Origin: a virus
IMG/VR virus record: IMGVR_UViG_3300033141_003201
Span: 1 to 42,061 of that record
Reading direction: 5' to 3' (one strand)
DNA: 42,061 nucleotides
Made by a program: the position numbers and the translations under genes
The notes under the pieces: model-generated
Databases searched by the model: none
Told to the model about the DNA's origin: nothing
The model's input: only the letters and a program-made list of their open reading frames with translations
In this document: positions 1-8,200 of the stretch, in pieces
Layout: every line of letters starts with the position of its first letter
How positions within the stretch are numbered: the stretch's first letter is position 1

Positions 1-349
1 AAATAATTATACCTATTATCCATATACAATGACTATCTCAGCAGAAAATTATGAAGATTATAGTATTACTTTTAATTTAACAGAAAAATTAGATTGGACA
101 ATCGCCTTAGAATCTCGCGATTGGAATTATTCTCAATCATTAGCATGGAAAATATTAAATAAAACAGATACAACAATATTAAAATTAAGTGATGATGGAA
201 ATTTAGCAATAGCTGGTAATTTATATGAAAATACAAATAGTCCCCCACCAAGTGCAAATATAGTTTGGAAATTTCTTAATTTTATGTGGTTAGATGATAT
301 GGGTAATTTATATATAAAAGGAGTAGCATATTTACTAAATTTACTATGA
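1..349 (+). CDS. 3' part of a secreted or surface protein gene that wraps the window ends
   Basis: The open frame enters at base 1 and stops at 347-349. If the sequence is circular it continues from the ATG at 41970: 92 bases on the right end plus 349 here make exactly 147 codons. The joined product has 146 residues, with an N-terminal signal peptide supplied by the right end. The visible part is rich in Asn, Thr, Trp and Tyr and carries short beta-like repeats such as KLSDDGNLAIAG and WLDDMGNLYIKG, the kind of module found in phage and archaeal-virus fibre proteins. The stop overlaps the next start (ATGA at 346), so the two genes are probably translationally coupled. A role as virion fibre or surface protein is inferred from style and neighbours. 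Confidence 0.8.
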   Translation, partial: NNYTYYPYTMTISAENYEDYSITFNLTEKLDWTIALESRDWNYSQSLAWKILNKTDTTILKLSDDGNLAIAGNLYENTNSPPPSANIVWKFLNFMWLDDMGNLYIKGVAYLLNLL

Positions 350-969
350 TAAATAAAAAAAGAGATAGAATAAAGAAAACACCTTTATTAATGACATTTA
401 TAATATTTAGTATGTTTATAACAGGAGGAATATTTGTTTCAGCTTTAGATTCTCTAGGAACATTTAAACAAAACGATTGTATAAATATATCTCAAGTATG
501 TGATGATGCAACATTTATTTCTATAAGTTCAGTAACATATCCAAATTCTACAAGAGCAATAGAACAAGTTAATATGACTTCCTTAGGAAGTGGGGAATAT
601 GTTTATGAATTTACAAATACCTCAACTTCTGGAAGATATGATGTAAGAGGTATAAGTGATGGATGTGATAAAACATTTGCAACTTATTTTGAAATAACTC
701 CTTCTGGATTTGTGGGGACATTAGGATTTTATATAATTATTTTAATCTTATCTTTAGGACTTATAATTTTAGGATATAGTATCGAAGATGCTTGGGTTAT
801 AGTATTGGGTGGAATGGGATTAATCTTAGTTGGACTATTTATTTTATTATATGGAATAAATGGAATAAAAGATAGTGCTTATACTTATAGCTTTGGAATA
901 ATAACCATAATGGCTGGAGCATACTTTGCAGTGAGGGGTGCTTTAGAAAAAATGGGTTTGAGTTTATAA
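346..969 (+). CDS. membrane protein with an extracellular domain
   Basis: The product has 207 residues. A hydrophobic segment near 12-34 ends in a signal-like FVSA. An exported region of about 85 residues follows, with paired cysteines (C45, C52, C107) and several N-glycosylation-type sites. Three membrane segments lie near 122-143, 149-171 and 181-198. The gene starts within the stop of the preceding fibre-like gene (ATGA) and is the last of that block, since a type A promoter starts afresh at 989. The family was not recognised. A virion membrane protein or anchor for the neighbouring fibre proteins is the likeliest role, by context only. Confidence 0.85.
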   Translation: MINKKRDRIKKTPLLMTFIIFSMFITGGIFVSALDSLGTFKQNDCINISQVCDDATFISISSVTYPNSTRAIEQVNMTSLGSGEYVYEFTNTSTSGRYDVRGISDGCDKTFATYFEITPSGFVGTLGFYIIILILSLGLIILGYSIEDAWVIVLGGMGLILVGLFILLYGINGIKDSAYTYSFGIITIMAGAYFAVRGALEKMGLSL

Positions 970-988
970 CTAATGATAATAAGTTATA

Positions 989-1003
989 ATCGATATTTAT
1001 AAA
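989..1003 (+). promoter_or_regulatory. type A archaeal promoter (BRE/TATA)
   Basis: ATCGATATTTATAAA is the same 15-mer found at 4375, 9381, 14796, 39308 and 40523. Here the first gene starts at 1050, about 54 bases after the TATA core, so the message has a short leader with an SD (AAGGAG at 1036-1041). Confidence 0.85.
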
Positions 1004-1049
1004 ACCTTTATGATAAGATATTTACATATATACTCAAGGAGTTAAAAAT

Positions 1050-1205
1050 ATGGAAATAAGAAAAGTTTTAGAAAGAAAAGATGGTGTGAAGATGGTTATA
1101 ATTCCAAAGAAATCAGATATATTAAAAGATGACTATGTTAGAATAATTAAATTGGAAAAGGAGGTTAAAGATGGTAGAAGAAAAAAAAGAGCAAGAAAAA
1201 AGTAA
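1050..1205 (+). CDS. small AbrB/SpoVT-like DNA-binding protein (putative)
   Basis: This 51-residue product starts at ATG 1050, with the SD AAGGAG at 1036-1041. Residues 1-38 (IRKVLERKDGVKMVIIPKKS, then DDYVRIIK) have the short beta-strand pattern of the swapped-hairpin AbrB/SpoVT fold, in which the PKK part and 'DYVRI' correspond to the usual 'IPK...GDYVEI'. The C-terminus (GRRKKRARKK) is strongly basic. The coding region overlaps the next gene, whose SD (GGAGG) and ATG lie inside this one. A second AbrB-like gene is at 28454. The assignment comes from a motif read by eye. Confidence 0.65.
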   Translation: MEIRKVLERKDGVKMVIIPKKSDILKDDYVRIIKLEKEVKDGRRKKRARKK

Positions 1206-1353
1206 AGATAATTATGAACTAAAAGAAGTTATTACAGGAACAGATACTGGAATTGGTTTGGTTGGTTCAGAAGAAGTATTTACAGATAAGGGATTACTTT
1301 TAGTGGTATTGAATACATTAAATAGAATAGAAACAAAATTAGGTAATATGTAA
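1171..1353 (+). CDS. small hydrophilic protein of unknown function
   Basis: This 60-residue protein has a very strong SD (AAAAGGAGG ending about 9 bases before ATG 1171). It has a Lys/Glu-rich N-terminus, then a short compact segment ending LLLVVLNTLNRIETKLGNM, which could form an amphipathic helix. It overlaps the AbrB-like gene by 35 bases and abuts the next gene at 1354. No family was recognised. Confidence 0.7.
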   Translation: MVEEKKEQEKSKDNYELKEVITGTDTGIGLVGSEEVFTDKGLLLVVLNTLNRIETKLGNM

Positions 1354-1677
1354 ATGATTGGAGTAATTTTTCAATTTGGTTCAGAGATAGTAGAAGTTAG
1401 AGTAAAAGATAATAGTATTTTTTTTAGAACCTCTAACTCACAACAGTTTGGAGATATAGATGGAATAAAGTTGGATAAGTCTGGGGTAATAAAAGAATTT
1501 CCAGATTTAAAAGATAAAGAAGATTGGCAAAAACAAGCAAGGGATAGATTCAAGGAGAAAATAAAAGGTATGGAAACAGAAAAAGAACAAATAAAATATG
1601 TGATAAAAGATTTAAGTAAATATGGATATGTTGCAAAATATTTGCAGAAGTCTGGGTATCGCCCAGTGAAGGTTTAA
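1354..1677 (+). CDS. hypothetical protein, mixed alpha/beta
   Basis: This 107-residue soluble protein starts right after the preceding TAA. Residues 1-35 look like beta strands (VEVRVKDNSIFFRT) and residues 53-90 like a charged helix with KEKIKGMETEKEQIKYV, followed by a basic tail. It lies in a run of closely packed genes between type A promoters at 989 and 4375. The family was not recognised. Confidence 0.75.
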   Translation: MIGVIFQFGSEIVEVRVKDNSIFFRTSNSQQFGDIDGIKLDKSGVIKEFPDLKDKEDWQKQARDRFKEKIKGMETEKEQIKYVIKDLSKYGYVAKYLQKSGYRPVKV

Positions 1678-1812
1678 ATGTGGAGAGAAAATCTATTCAG
1701 CAATTTATTGGTCTTAGCTATTTTACTTTCATTAGGAATTATAATATACTGCAAGGTAAAAAATGTTACTCTTGTGGAATTAATAAAATCAATGAGGGAA
1801 GCATTTAATTAA
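1678..1812 (+). CDS. 44-residue single-span membrane protein
   Basis: ATG 1678 follows the preceding stop directly and the frame ends with TAA at 1810-1812. The product has one hydrophobic span (LLVLAILLSLGIIIYC) and a short charged C-terminal helix. Tight packing on both sides (the next ATG is at 1814) supports it as a real gene. Function unknown; small virion or holin-like membrane proteins are possibilities. Confidence 0.65.
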   Translation: MWRENLFSNLLVLAILLSLGIIIYCKVKNVTLVELIKSMREAFN

Positions 1813-1813
1813 A

Positions 1814-2014
1814 ATGAATAAATTTAATACAATTATTTTAAGTATTCTTGGAGGGATAGATGTAACTCTAAAGATGTTTACACCAATAATCTTAGCGGCA
1901 CTTTGGGTTATTGTTATAGGATTAAATAACTGGACAACATACTTCTTTTATGCAATGGGATTACTTGCTACGTTATTTAGGGCAATTAAGTTAGGAGGTT
2001 GGTTAAGAAGATGA
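1814..2014 (+). CDS. 66-residue protein with two membrane spans
   Basis: Two hydrophobic segments (about residues 20-37 and 41-58) are followed by a basic end, KLGGWLRR. The stop overlaps the next ATG (ATGA at 2011-2014). With its 44-residue upstream neighbour it forms a pair of tiny membrane genes. The family was not recognised; a holin-like size and layout is only suggestive. Confidence 0.75.
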   Translation: MNKFNTIILSILGGIDVTLKMFTPIILAALWVIVIGLNNWTTYFFYAMGLLATLFRAIKLGGWLRR

Positions 2015-2619
2015 TTAAGCTCGTTCCAACAAATCATTTAATGAGTAAAGAGAAGATATATAAAATGTTAGATAAAGAAAAACCAGAAGTAATTGCAGTT
2101 GAATTATGTTTAACAAGATATGATTTAATGGTAGAACCTTTATTAAATAATTATATAGATGAAAAACCAAAAACAAAAGATGAAAGTTTAATAGGGAAAA
2201 TATCTAATGTAATTAAAGAAAAAGCAGAACAAGAAGGAATGCAATATGGTTCTGACCAGATTAATGCCTGTCTTTATGCAAAAGAAAATAATTTACCTTT
2301 AGAATTTATAGATTTAGAAATTACAAAGACTAAAGAACTAATGGATAAGATTCCAGAAAAAGAGAAAGAAGGATTTATGAATGAATTATCTGAATTTGAA
2401 AAGAAAACATTAAAGGAGCAAACTAAAAATGTGGATGCAGAAAAGACATTAATAGAATTAAAAAATAGATTTCCAATAGCATTTGAATTCCTAGTTAATA
2501 TGAGAAACCTTGTTATAATAAATAATTTACTAAAATTGAAAATAAAGTATCCAAACAAGAAGATTATTGTAACATTGGGATTGGGACATATCAAAATAGT
2601 TGAGGGAGCATTGAAATGA
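2011..2619 (+). CDS. TraB/PrgY-like protein
   Basis: The ATG at 2011 was chosen because it overlaps the previous stop (ATGA) and sits 12 bases after AGGAGG; a TTG at 1999 in the same frame would leave no SD spacing. The 202-residue product shows the TraB/PrgY pattern: an early His after strand one (PTNHLMSK, matching GTAHxS), then KPEVIAVELCLTRYDLM (matching PDxVxVELxxxR), a long helical middle, and a final TLGLGHIKIVEGAL (the GxGHxxG element near the C-terminus). The family belongs to a superfamily with proposed metal-dependent hydrolase or protease activity. PrgY members interfere with peptide pheromone signalling, but the archaeal role is not known. No membrane anchor is seen, unlike longer TraB proteins. 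Confidence 0.8.
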   Translation: MIKLVPTNHLMSKEKIYKMLDKEKPEVIAVELCLTRYDLMVEPLLNNYIDEKPKTKDESLIGKISNVIKEKAEQEGMQYGSDQINACLYAKENNLPLEFIDLEITKTKELMDKIPEKEKEGFMNELSEFEKKTLKEQTKNVDAEKTLIELKNRFPIAFEFLVNMRNLVIINNLLKLKIKYPNKKIIVTLGLGHIKIVEGALK

Positions 2620-2738
2620 ATATTGATAGTATCTCACTAATTAGTTTATTTATTGCAGGAATATTATCTGGAATTGGGATTGGAAGGGCAAGTTTAACAA
2701 GGAAGATTAAAAGATTGGAGGGAACATTGAATGGCTGA
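2616..2738 (+). CDS. 40-residue single-span membrane peptide
   Basis: The ATG at 2616 overlaps the TraB-like stop (ATGA). The product has one hydrophobic glycine-containing span (ISLFIAGILSGIGIG) and a basic tail, RKIKRLEG. Its last codons overlap the next gene, whose SD GGAGGG lies inside it. The size and span-plus-charged-tail layout resemble phage accessory membrane peptides. Function unknown. Confidence 0.6.
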   Translation: MNIDSISLISLFIAGILSGIGIGRASLTRKIKRLEGTLNG

Positions 2739-3168
2739 AAAGAAATATTATAATAAGTGTATTGATTGTGGTAAAGGTATTTCATATTATTCTATAAGAT
2801 GTAGTGTATGTAATGGAAAGAACAAATTAAAGTATATTGATGAAAAGGTTAGATTAGATGGAAAAGAATCTAAAGATAAAGATTATTTATCAAAGAAAGC
2901 ATGGAGAGAACAAAATAAGATTAAAGACTCTGAATCAAAAAAGAAATGGTTAAAGAATAATCCAGATAAAAGAAAAGAAGTAGAAAAAAAATGGGATAGA
3001 AATAATTTAGATAAAAAAAGAGAATATGTAAAGAGAAGTTCAAAAAAATATCCAGAAAAAGTTAAAGCAAGAAATATATCTAAAAAAGTTATATTAAAAG
3101 ACCATTGCGAAAAATGTGGAAGTAGAGGAGAAAAAGGAAGGTTAGAGAAACACCATGGTAGAAAGTAA
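2731..3168 (+). CDS. truncated HNH endonuclease-like protein with a zinc ribbon
   Basis: The product has 145 residues. The N-terminus carries a zinc ribbon (CIDC, then CSVC at about residues 10-32). A long Lys-rich helical linker follows, with repeated 'KKYPEKVKARN'-type segments common in HNH homing endonucleases. The C-terminus has the first half of an HNH site (CEKCG, then KHHGRK), but the frame stops just after the HH pair. The second Cys pair and final His/Asn of a complete HNH nuclease are missing. It is either a degenerate homing endonuclease cut short where the next gene begins (overlap 3155-3168) or a DNA-binding remnant. Confidence 0.7.
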   Translation: MAEKKYYNKCIDCGKGISYYSIRCSVCNGKNKLKYIDEKVRLDGKESKDKDYLSKKAWREQNKIKDSESKKKWLKNNPDKRKEVEKKWDRNNLDKKREYVKRSSKKYPEKVKARNISKKVILKDHCEKCGSRGEKGRLEKHHGRK

Positions 3169-3640
3169 TCCAGAAGTAAAGCAAGAAGAAAGTCTCAGCG
3201 ATGAAGAAGCTATTTTAAAGATAGCTGCAGCAATGAAAGATGCACCTTCTCAAGAAGATAAAGTAAACGTTCATACTTTTTTACTTAATGTAGTCCAGGC
3301 AGAAAATATAAATAAGATTTCTAAGATAGGTAATTTAAGAGATGACAAAGAGATGAATGAATTAGGAAGACCTATTTGGCATGTCCGTGGTGCTTTAGAT
3401 ATGGCAAGAATTTCTGAAAAAATAATGGATAATGATTTCTTTGCAGAGTTTTTTGGAAAACAAGTAATAGATACATTAAACACAAGTCTATCAAGAGATG
3501 GATTCCTAATCAGACAAGCAACAACTACTACAAAATCTGTGGCAGATGTGACCAAAAGGAAAAAATATAATACTGGAATGTTCAAAAAAGGAGTTTCAGA
3601 AGAATCGGGTGGAGACCCTTATGCAAGACAAAATGTTTAA
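3155..3640 (+). CDS. hypothetical soluble protein, possible structural component
   Basis: This 161-residue protein has an acidic helical N-terminus (about 1-55) and a middle helix region with GRPIWHVRGALDMARISEKI. Its Thr-rich C-terminal part is ATTTTKSVADVTKRKKYNTG. It starts inside the truncated HNH frame with no obvious SD. A strong SD follows for the next gene. The family was not recognised with confidence. Position between membrane and basic proteins ahead of the 1145-residue gene suggests a virion or assembly role. Confidence 0.75.
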   Translation: MVESNPEVKQEESLSDEEAILKIAAAMKDAPSQEDKVNVHTFLLNVVQAENINKISKIGNLRDDKEMNELGRPIWHVRGALDMARISEKIMDNDFFAEFFGKQVIDTLNTSLSRDGFLIRQATTTTKSVADVTKRKKYNTGMFKKGVSEESGGDPYARQNV

Positions 3641-3674
3641 AATAAAAAATCAAAAGGAGGTAAAAAAATAAAAG

Positions 3675-4169
3675 ATGGGGATTCAAGAAGATATTAAAGA
3701 ATTGAAAGATATAGTATTAAAAAATCAAGAAGGAGTAAAGGAAAAGAAGTTTAGGTTTCCTTTCGGAAAGAAAGTAGGCAGAAGCCAAAAGAAAAAGAAT
3801 TTTGTAACTGTTTTAACTTTAAATGAAAATGGAACTTATGTATTCAATAAATATCAAATAATAGACCAGACTGTAATGCACGACTTAATTCCGAGATTAG
3901 CAACTGCTGGACATGTTATATTTAATAAGAAAGGAAATCCTTTGATAATTTTACCTAATTGGAGTGTTGAACCTTTTAGTCCTTTAGACAATTATGAAAA
4001 GTCTTTAGTCAATGGACAAAACACAAAAGGATATAAAATATTGATGGCTAAAATGTTATCAGACAAAGTTAGTGAAAAACCAAAAATGGGTAATTGGGTT
4101 AAGTGGGTTATAGGACTTGTTTTTGCAGCAATAGTAATATATGCTCTTGTATCTGGTGGAGGAGCATAA
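3675..4169 (+). CDS. tail-anchored membrane protein
   Basis: A clear SD (AAAAGGAGG at 3653-3661) precedes this gene. The 164 residues comprise a charged N-terminus with basic patch (about 20-40), a globular cytosolic domain (about 42-110), and one C-terminal membrane span (about 142-160) that ends GGGA. This gives a cytoplasmic domain held at the membrane by its C-terminus. The stop overlaps the next ATG (TAATG). The family was not recognised. Confidence 0.8.
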   Translation: MGIQEDIKELKDIVLKNQEGVKEKKFRFPFGKKVGRSQKKKNFVTVLTLNENGTYVFNKYQIIDQTVMHDLIPRLATAGHVIFNKKGNPLIILPNWSVEPFSPLDNYEKSLVNGQNTKGYKILMAKMLSDKVSEKPKMGNWVKWVIGLVFAAIVIYALVSGGGA

Positions 4170-4375
4170 TGTCCTTTTCAGAAATTAAGTTGGGGGTAGA
4201 AGAAATATTTACCACCCTAATAGAAGATTCAGATGGCAGAAAGATAGGCAAGTGGGTTGCTCTTAAAAGAGATTATCCAAAAGTTATAAAGATACTTAAT
4301 CATAAGTTTGGTCTTAACATGAAAATAAAGGAAGGAAAGAAAAGTCAAGATTTAGAGTGGGCTATGGGAGACTAA
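4169..4375 (+). CDS. small hypothetical protein
   Basis: The start at 4169 overlaps the preceding stop (TAATG) and is preferred over an in-frame upstream ATG at 4103 that would overlap the membrane-protein gene by 67 bases. The 68-residue product is soluble and helical, with a basic second half. Its TAA stop is the first part of the type A promoter string at 4373-4389. Function unknown. Confidence 0.7.
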   Translation: MSFSEIKLGVEEIFTTLIEDSDGRKIGKWVALKRDYPKVIKILNHKFGLNMKIKEGKKSQDLEWAMGD

Positions 4376-4389
4376 TCGATATTTATAAA
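4375..4389 (+). promoter_or_regulatory. type A promoter with ACATGT element
   Basis: ATCGATATTTATAAA; the TTTATAAA core starts at 4382 and the ATG at 4411 lies 29 bases downstream, predicting a leaderless message. The palindrome ACATGT at 4396-4401 begins 14 bases after the start of the core, the same offset as at 14817 and 40999. Confidence 0.9.
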
Positions 4390-4410
4390 TCTTCTACATG
4401 TATTTTTTCT

Positions 4411-4575
4411 ATGAAGTTAAAAGATGTATTATCAAAAGTAATTGAAAACAAAAAAAATGGGCAATTAAATTGTTCTATAAAAAAGAATGTTCTAAAAGAT
4501 ACAGGAGTTTCTAAAGATGAATTATTTAATATGAATATAGATTTCAAATTAAAAAAGATTTTATTTGAGGAATGA
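4411..4575 (+). CDS. 54-residue hypothetical protein from a leaderless message
   Basis: The start ATG 4411 was chosen because it lies 29 bases from the TATA core; an upstream ATG at 4357 would lie before the promoter. The product (MKLKDVLSKVIENKKNG at the start) is Lys-rich and may form helices around a short strand. It leads the cassette that ends in the 1145-residue protein. Function unknown. Confidence 0.75.
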   Translation: MKLKDVLSKVIENKKNGQLNCSIKKNVLKDTGVSKDELFNMNIDFKLKKILFEE

Positions 4576-4600
4576 AAATATGAAAGGAGGTAAAAAATAA

Positions 4601-4813
4601 ATGAGATTTACAGCAAGAGAACTAAGGAACAATAAGACTCCTTTATTAAAAAGACTTCAAAGACAAATAGATAGTAAACCTCCTGTAGTGGTTGAAGAAG
4701 AAGATTTTTCTAAAATATTTAAGCACCCAAAGAAAAACAAAGAAGTTTTTGAACCAAAAATAAGAAAGCAAACAAGGTTAAATTTATATAAAACAAGAGG
4801 AGGTAGAAAATGA
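4601..4813 (+). CDS. basic protein, first of a paralogous pair
   Basis: This gene has a strong SD (AAAGGAGG) before ATG 4601. The 70-residue product starts with FTARELRNNKTPLLKRLQRQ and ends with TRLNLYKTRGGRK. Both parts match the next gene's product, while the middles differ. It is rich in Arg and Lys, with an acidic stretch VEEED in the centre. A role as small structural or nucleoid-like virion protein is possible. It overlaps the next start by 4 bases (ATGA). Confidence 0.8.
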   Translation: MRFTARELRNNKTPLLKRLQRQIDSKPPVVVEEEDFSKIFKHPKKNKEVFEPKIRKQTRLNLYKTRGGRK

Positions 4814-5013
4814 ATTTTACAAGTAGAGAACTAAGAAATAAAGATAGAGCTTTACTTAGAAGAATAGAAAGAAGACTTCAAAAACAAGAAGAAGAACAGC
4901 CAGAAGAATGTTTTTCTAAAGATTTATTTAACATAGAAGCAGTTTCACTATTTGATAAACCAAAAACAACAAGACTTGGTCTTTATAAAAATAGAGGAAT
5001 GGGTAGGAGATGA
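4810..5013 (+). CDS. basic protein, second of a paralogous pair
   Basis: This 67-residue paralogue of the preceding gene keeps the N-terminal FTSRELRNKDRALLRRIERR and the C-terminal TRLGLYKNRG modules around a divergent acidic centre (EEEQPEE). The start overlaps the previous stop and its SD is the AGAGGAGG in the upstream C-terminal codons. Tandem duplication with conserved ends suggests the two ends bind partners or nucleic acid. No named family was recognised. Confidence 0.8.
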   Translation: MNFTSRELRNKDRALLRRIERRLQKQEEEQPEECFSKDLFNIEAVSLFDKPKTTRLGLYKNRGMGRR

Positions 5014-5222
5014 AATTAAAAGAAAGGATAAAAGATTTTTGGAAAGAAAATAAAAGAAGCTACCTTTGGTCTTGTCTTGCATTATTTTTGGTAGGTTCAT
5101 TTATTGGAGTGATTAAAGAATTAGATATAGCTTCTGTTTATTTTTTTATACTTATAAGTTTTCCATCAATGTTAATCCTATCTTTTGGAGTTTGTGAAAT
5201 ATCTAGAGGAGGAAGGAGATAA
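5010..5222 (+). CDS. 70-residue protein with two membrane spans
   Basis: After a basic N-terminus (MKLKERIKDFWKENKRS) come two hydrophobic segments at about 18-36 and 42-62, then SRGGRR. It overlaps the preceding stop (ATGA at 5010) and abuts the 1145-residue gene, for which its last codons supply the SD (GGAGGAAGGAG). Function unknown; probably a virion or assembly membrane protein. Confidence 0.8.
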   Translation: MKLKERIKDFWKENKRSYLWSCLALFLVGSFIGVIKELDIASVYFFILISFPSMLILSFGVCEISRGGRR

Positions 5223-8200
5223 ATGGTATCAAAAGGAGTTTTGCTTAAATCGGCTGGAATAGTGGGACTTCAAAAAAGAAAACAACAAGTCAAGCAAACT
5301 CAATATAAAATACCAAAATCAAAAGCGGTTCAACCCCAACAACCCTCTCAAAGTGATTTAGAAGCACAGAAAAGATATGAATATGATTTGAAAGTATATC
5401 AATCTGCAATGAAAGAACAGGGTGAATGGGTAACAGCACAAAATTTAGTTATGCGAGGAAAAGGTTACGCTGCGAAAGGTGACCCTGGAGTATATGCAAA
5501 AGTTCAAAAGATACATAAATATCAATCTGAAATGGGAAAATATGCTATGATGAAAGCACCAACACCTCCTGGAGGAGCTTTTGTAACAACTGGGCTAACA
5601 ATAACAAAAAATGTTTATGATACTGCAACTAAAACTTATACCGATTCTGCTGGAAATAAAATGTCAATGGCTTCAGCACCAAAAGGTGCAATAGTAACCG
5701 ATAGTCGTTTAACAACTCCAAAGATTTCAGCACCAACAATAAGTTATGAAACAAAGAGATACCAAGATTTAGGATATACACAGCCCCAAGCAAGTAAATT
5801 AGCAAAAGAAAGTGTAAGACAAGGAGGAATGACTTTTAGTCCAGAAAGAGCAAAAGAAATAACTAAACTAACAACTAGAGAAAAGTTAAGAGACATTTAT
5901 ATTGCTACAAGTCCAATAACTCTTGGAGCAAAAAGAACTGTGGAAGCAGTTTCTAAATCAAAAAAAATTGTAAAACAAATAAAGGAAACAGAAAAAATAA
6001 CTTCTAAGATGGATAGGTTATCAAGAGAATTAAAAGGACTCGAACAAGTTTATATAAATGAAAATGGAGAATGGACTAGTTCAGAAAAAGCAAAAGAAAG
6101 TTATTTAAGAAAGGTTAAAGAATATGAAAAGTCTCTTAAAGACTATGAAAGAATGGGGGCAGTTGTTGAAGAAGGAAAGATAACTGAACCAAAGGTAACA
6201 CTAGGATTTTTTGGATTAACTAAAGAAGAACCAATTTCAAAATATAAAGGTTTAACAAGTCCTTGGTCAGCACTATCAACACAAGTAGATATTATGGGTG
6301 GAGAATATTTTGCAACGATTGGAGCAGGAATAGAAAAAATAGGAATAAAATCTCCTGAAAGAGAAATTAAATATAAATATACTACTTTAGCACCATACCC
6401 TTCTGGAACAATTCAATCTGATGTATTGACTGGAGAACCAAATTTATTTATAACAAAAGAAGGAAGTTATATAAGACCAGAAGTAACATCAAAAGAAATA
6501 GGAGAAAAGGTATACAAGTTTGGAAGTGGAGCAGTAAGTTTAGGAAAGTATGCTGTTCCTGTTGTTGGTATGGGTTTCTTTGCTGGAGAAACTGCTGGAA
6601 GAGTTCAAGAATCTGGAGGAATTAAACCTTATATAAAAGCACATCCAGGAGAAGCATTACTTACTGGAGGAATTATTTTAACTGCTGGAACATTAGGGGG
6701 AGCAAGATACTTGACAAAAGTAACTGGAAAAGAAATAGTTGGTGGAGTAAGATATTCTACAAGAGCACAAGATTTATTTGGAAAGAGAATAAGGATAAGT
6801 AGAGAAGGTGTAGAAACATTACCATCAAAGAGTTATAAATATCAAATAACAAAAAAAATATTAGTTCCAGGTGAATCAAGAGAATTATTAAGTATAGTTG
6901 GTAAGCCAGGTTTACAAGAAAAAGTGGCAGGTAAGACTATAACCTATTTTGAGGAATTAACTGGAACAGCAAGAGACATAAAGGTAGGACAAAAAATAAT
7001 TGTGGAAACCCCAGAAGGAATTTTATATGGTGGAAAACCTTATGGGAAATTAGGACAATTAGAAAGAAAGAAAGTAACTGAATATTTAGAAAAACAAGGA
7101 TATACAAAAAAACAAATTAACCAGATGATTAGATTCAAACAGCCAAAAGTAATAGAAAGTTCATTCTTAGGAAAAGGAAAGATAATACAAGCAGAAGATA
7201 AATTAACTTATGAATTAGCGGGAACATTAAAGTCACAACCAATTAAAAGAATTACTGAAGAGATTCCATCAAGATTAGGTCAAGGAGAGATTAAATATAT
7301 AAAAATAAGTGGAAAACCTGTTGCTGGTGGAAAAGAAGGAATACAATTATTTAGAGGAATAGAAGATGTAAGGAAAGCATATTTAACAAAAAAAGGATTA
7401 CCTTTTTCTAAACTTAGTCAAGCTGGAAAAACAAGAGAAACATTTGATATATTATCTTCAACAAAAAAAATAACTCCAAAAGAATTACCCCCAGTTAAAT
7501 TAAAATTAGTTAAGGAAAGAAAAGGAGTATATGCTTTAGAAACAGAGGGAGCACAATTAGAATTCATTGGTGGAAAAGAATATGGTATTTATAGAGATGT
7601 TTCTATTTCTAAAAAAGTAATTCCAAGTGTAAGAAAACCAGACTTAACCAAATCAATAGTCTTAGTTGAAAAAGGAGAGCCAACATTAAAAGTAATAGAT
7701 GAAACAGTAATTAAAACAACAGGATTTAAAGGAGGAGGAAAACCAAGTTCAGAACAATTCTTTAAACAATTGTATTCAATAGAAGAACAAAAACAAGTTA
7801 TGGGTGGGGCTGTTTCTTCTGCAATTAAAAAAGAATTACCCACAATAAAACAACCAAGTGTAAAAACAATCTCAATTTTAGAAACAAAAGAAACTCCTTT
7901 AATGGTTGGTGGAACTGGATTAAAGACTTTACCTTATGCTGGAACACAACAATATGAATATCAAGAACTGGGAGCAATGACAATAAGTATTCCAACTCAA
8001 AAAGCATTTGTGGAAACTAGACCATCTGAAAAATTAGAAGTTATTTCAATTCAAAAACCATCTTTAAAATTTAAAACTCCCCAGTTAAATGTTCCAAAAG
8101 AAATAATTAAACCAAGAGAAGAATTTAAAATGAAAGAAGTTCTTAAACCCATTGAAAGAGTAAGAGAAAAAGAAAAGTTAAAAATTAGTGAAGTATTAAA

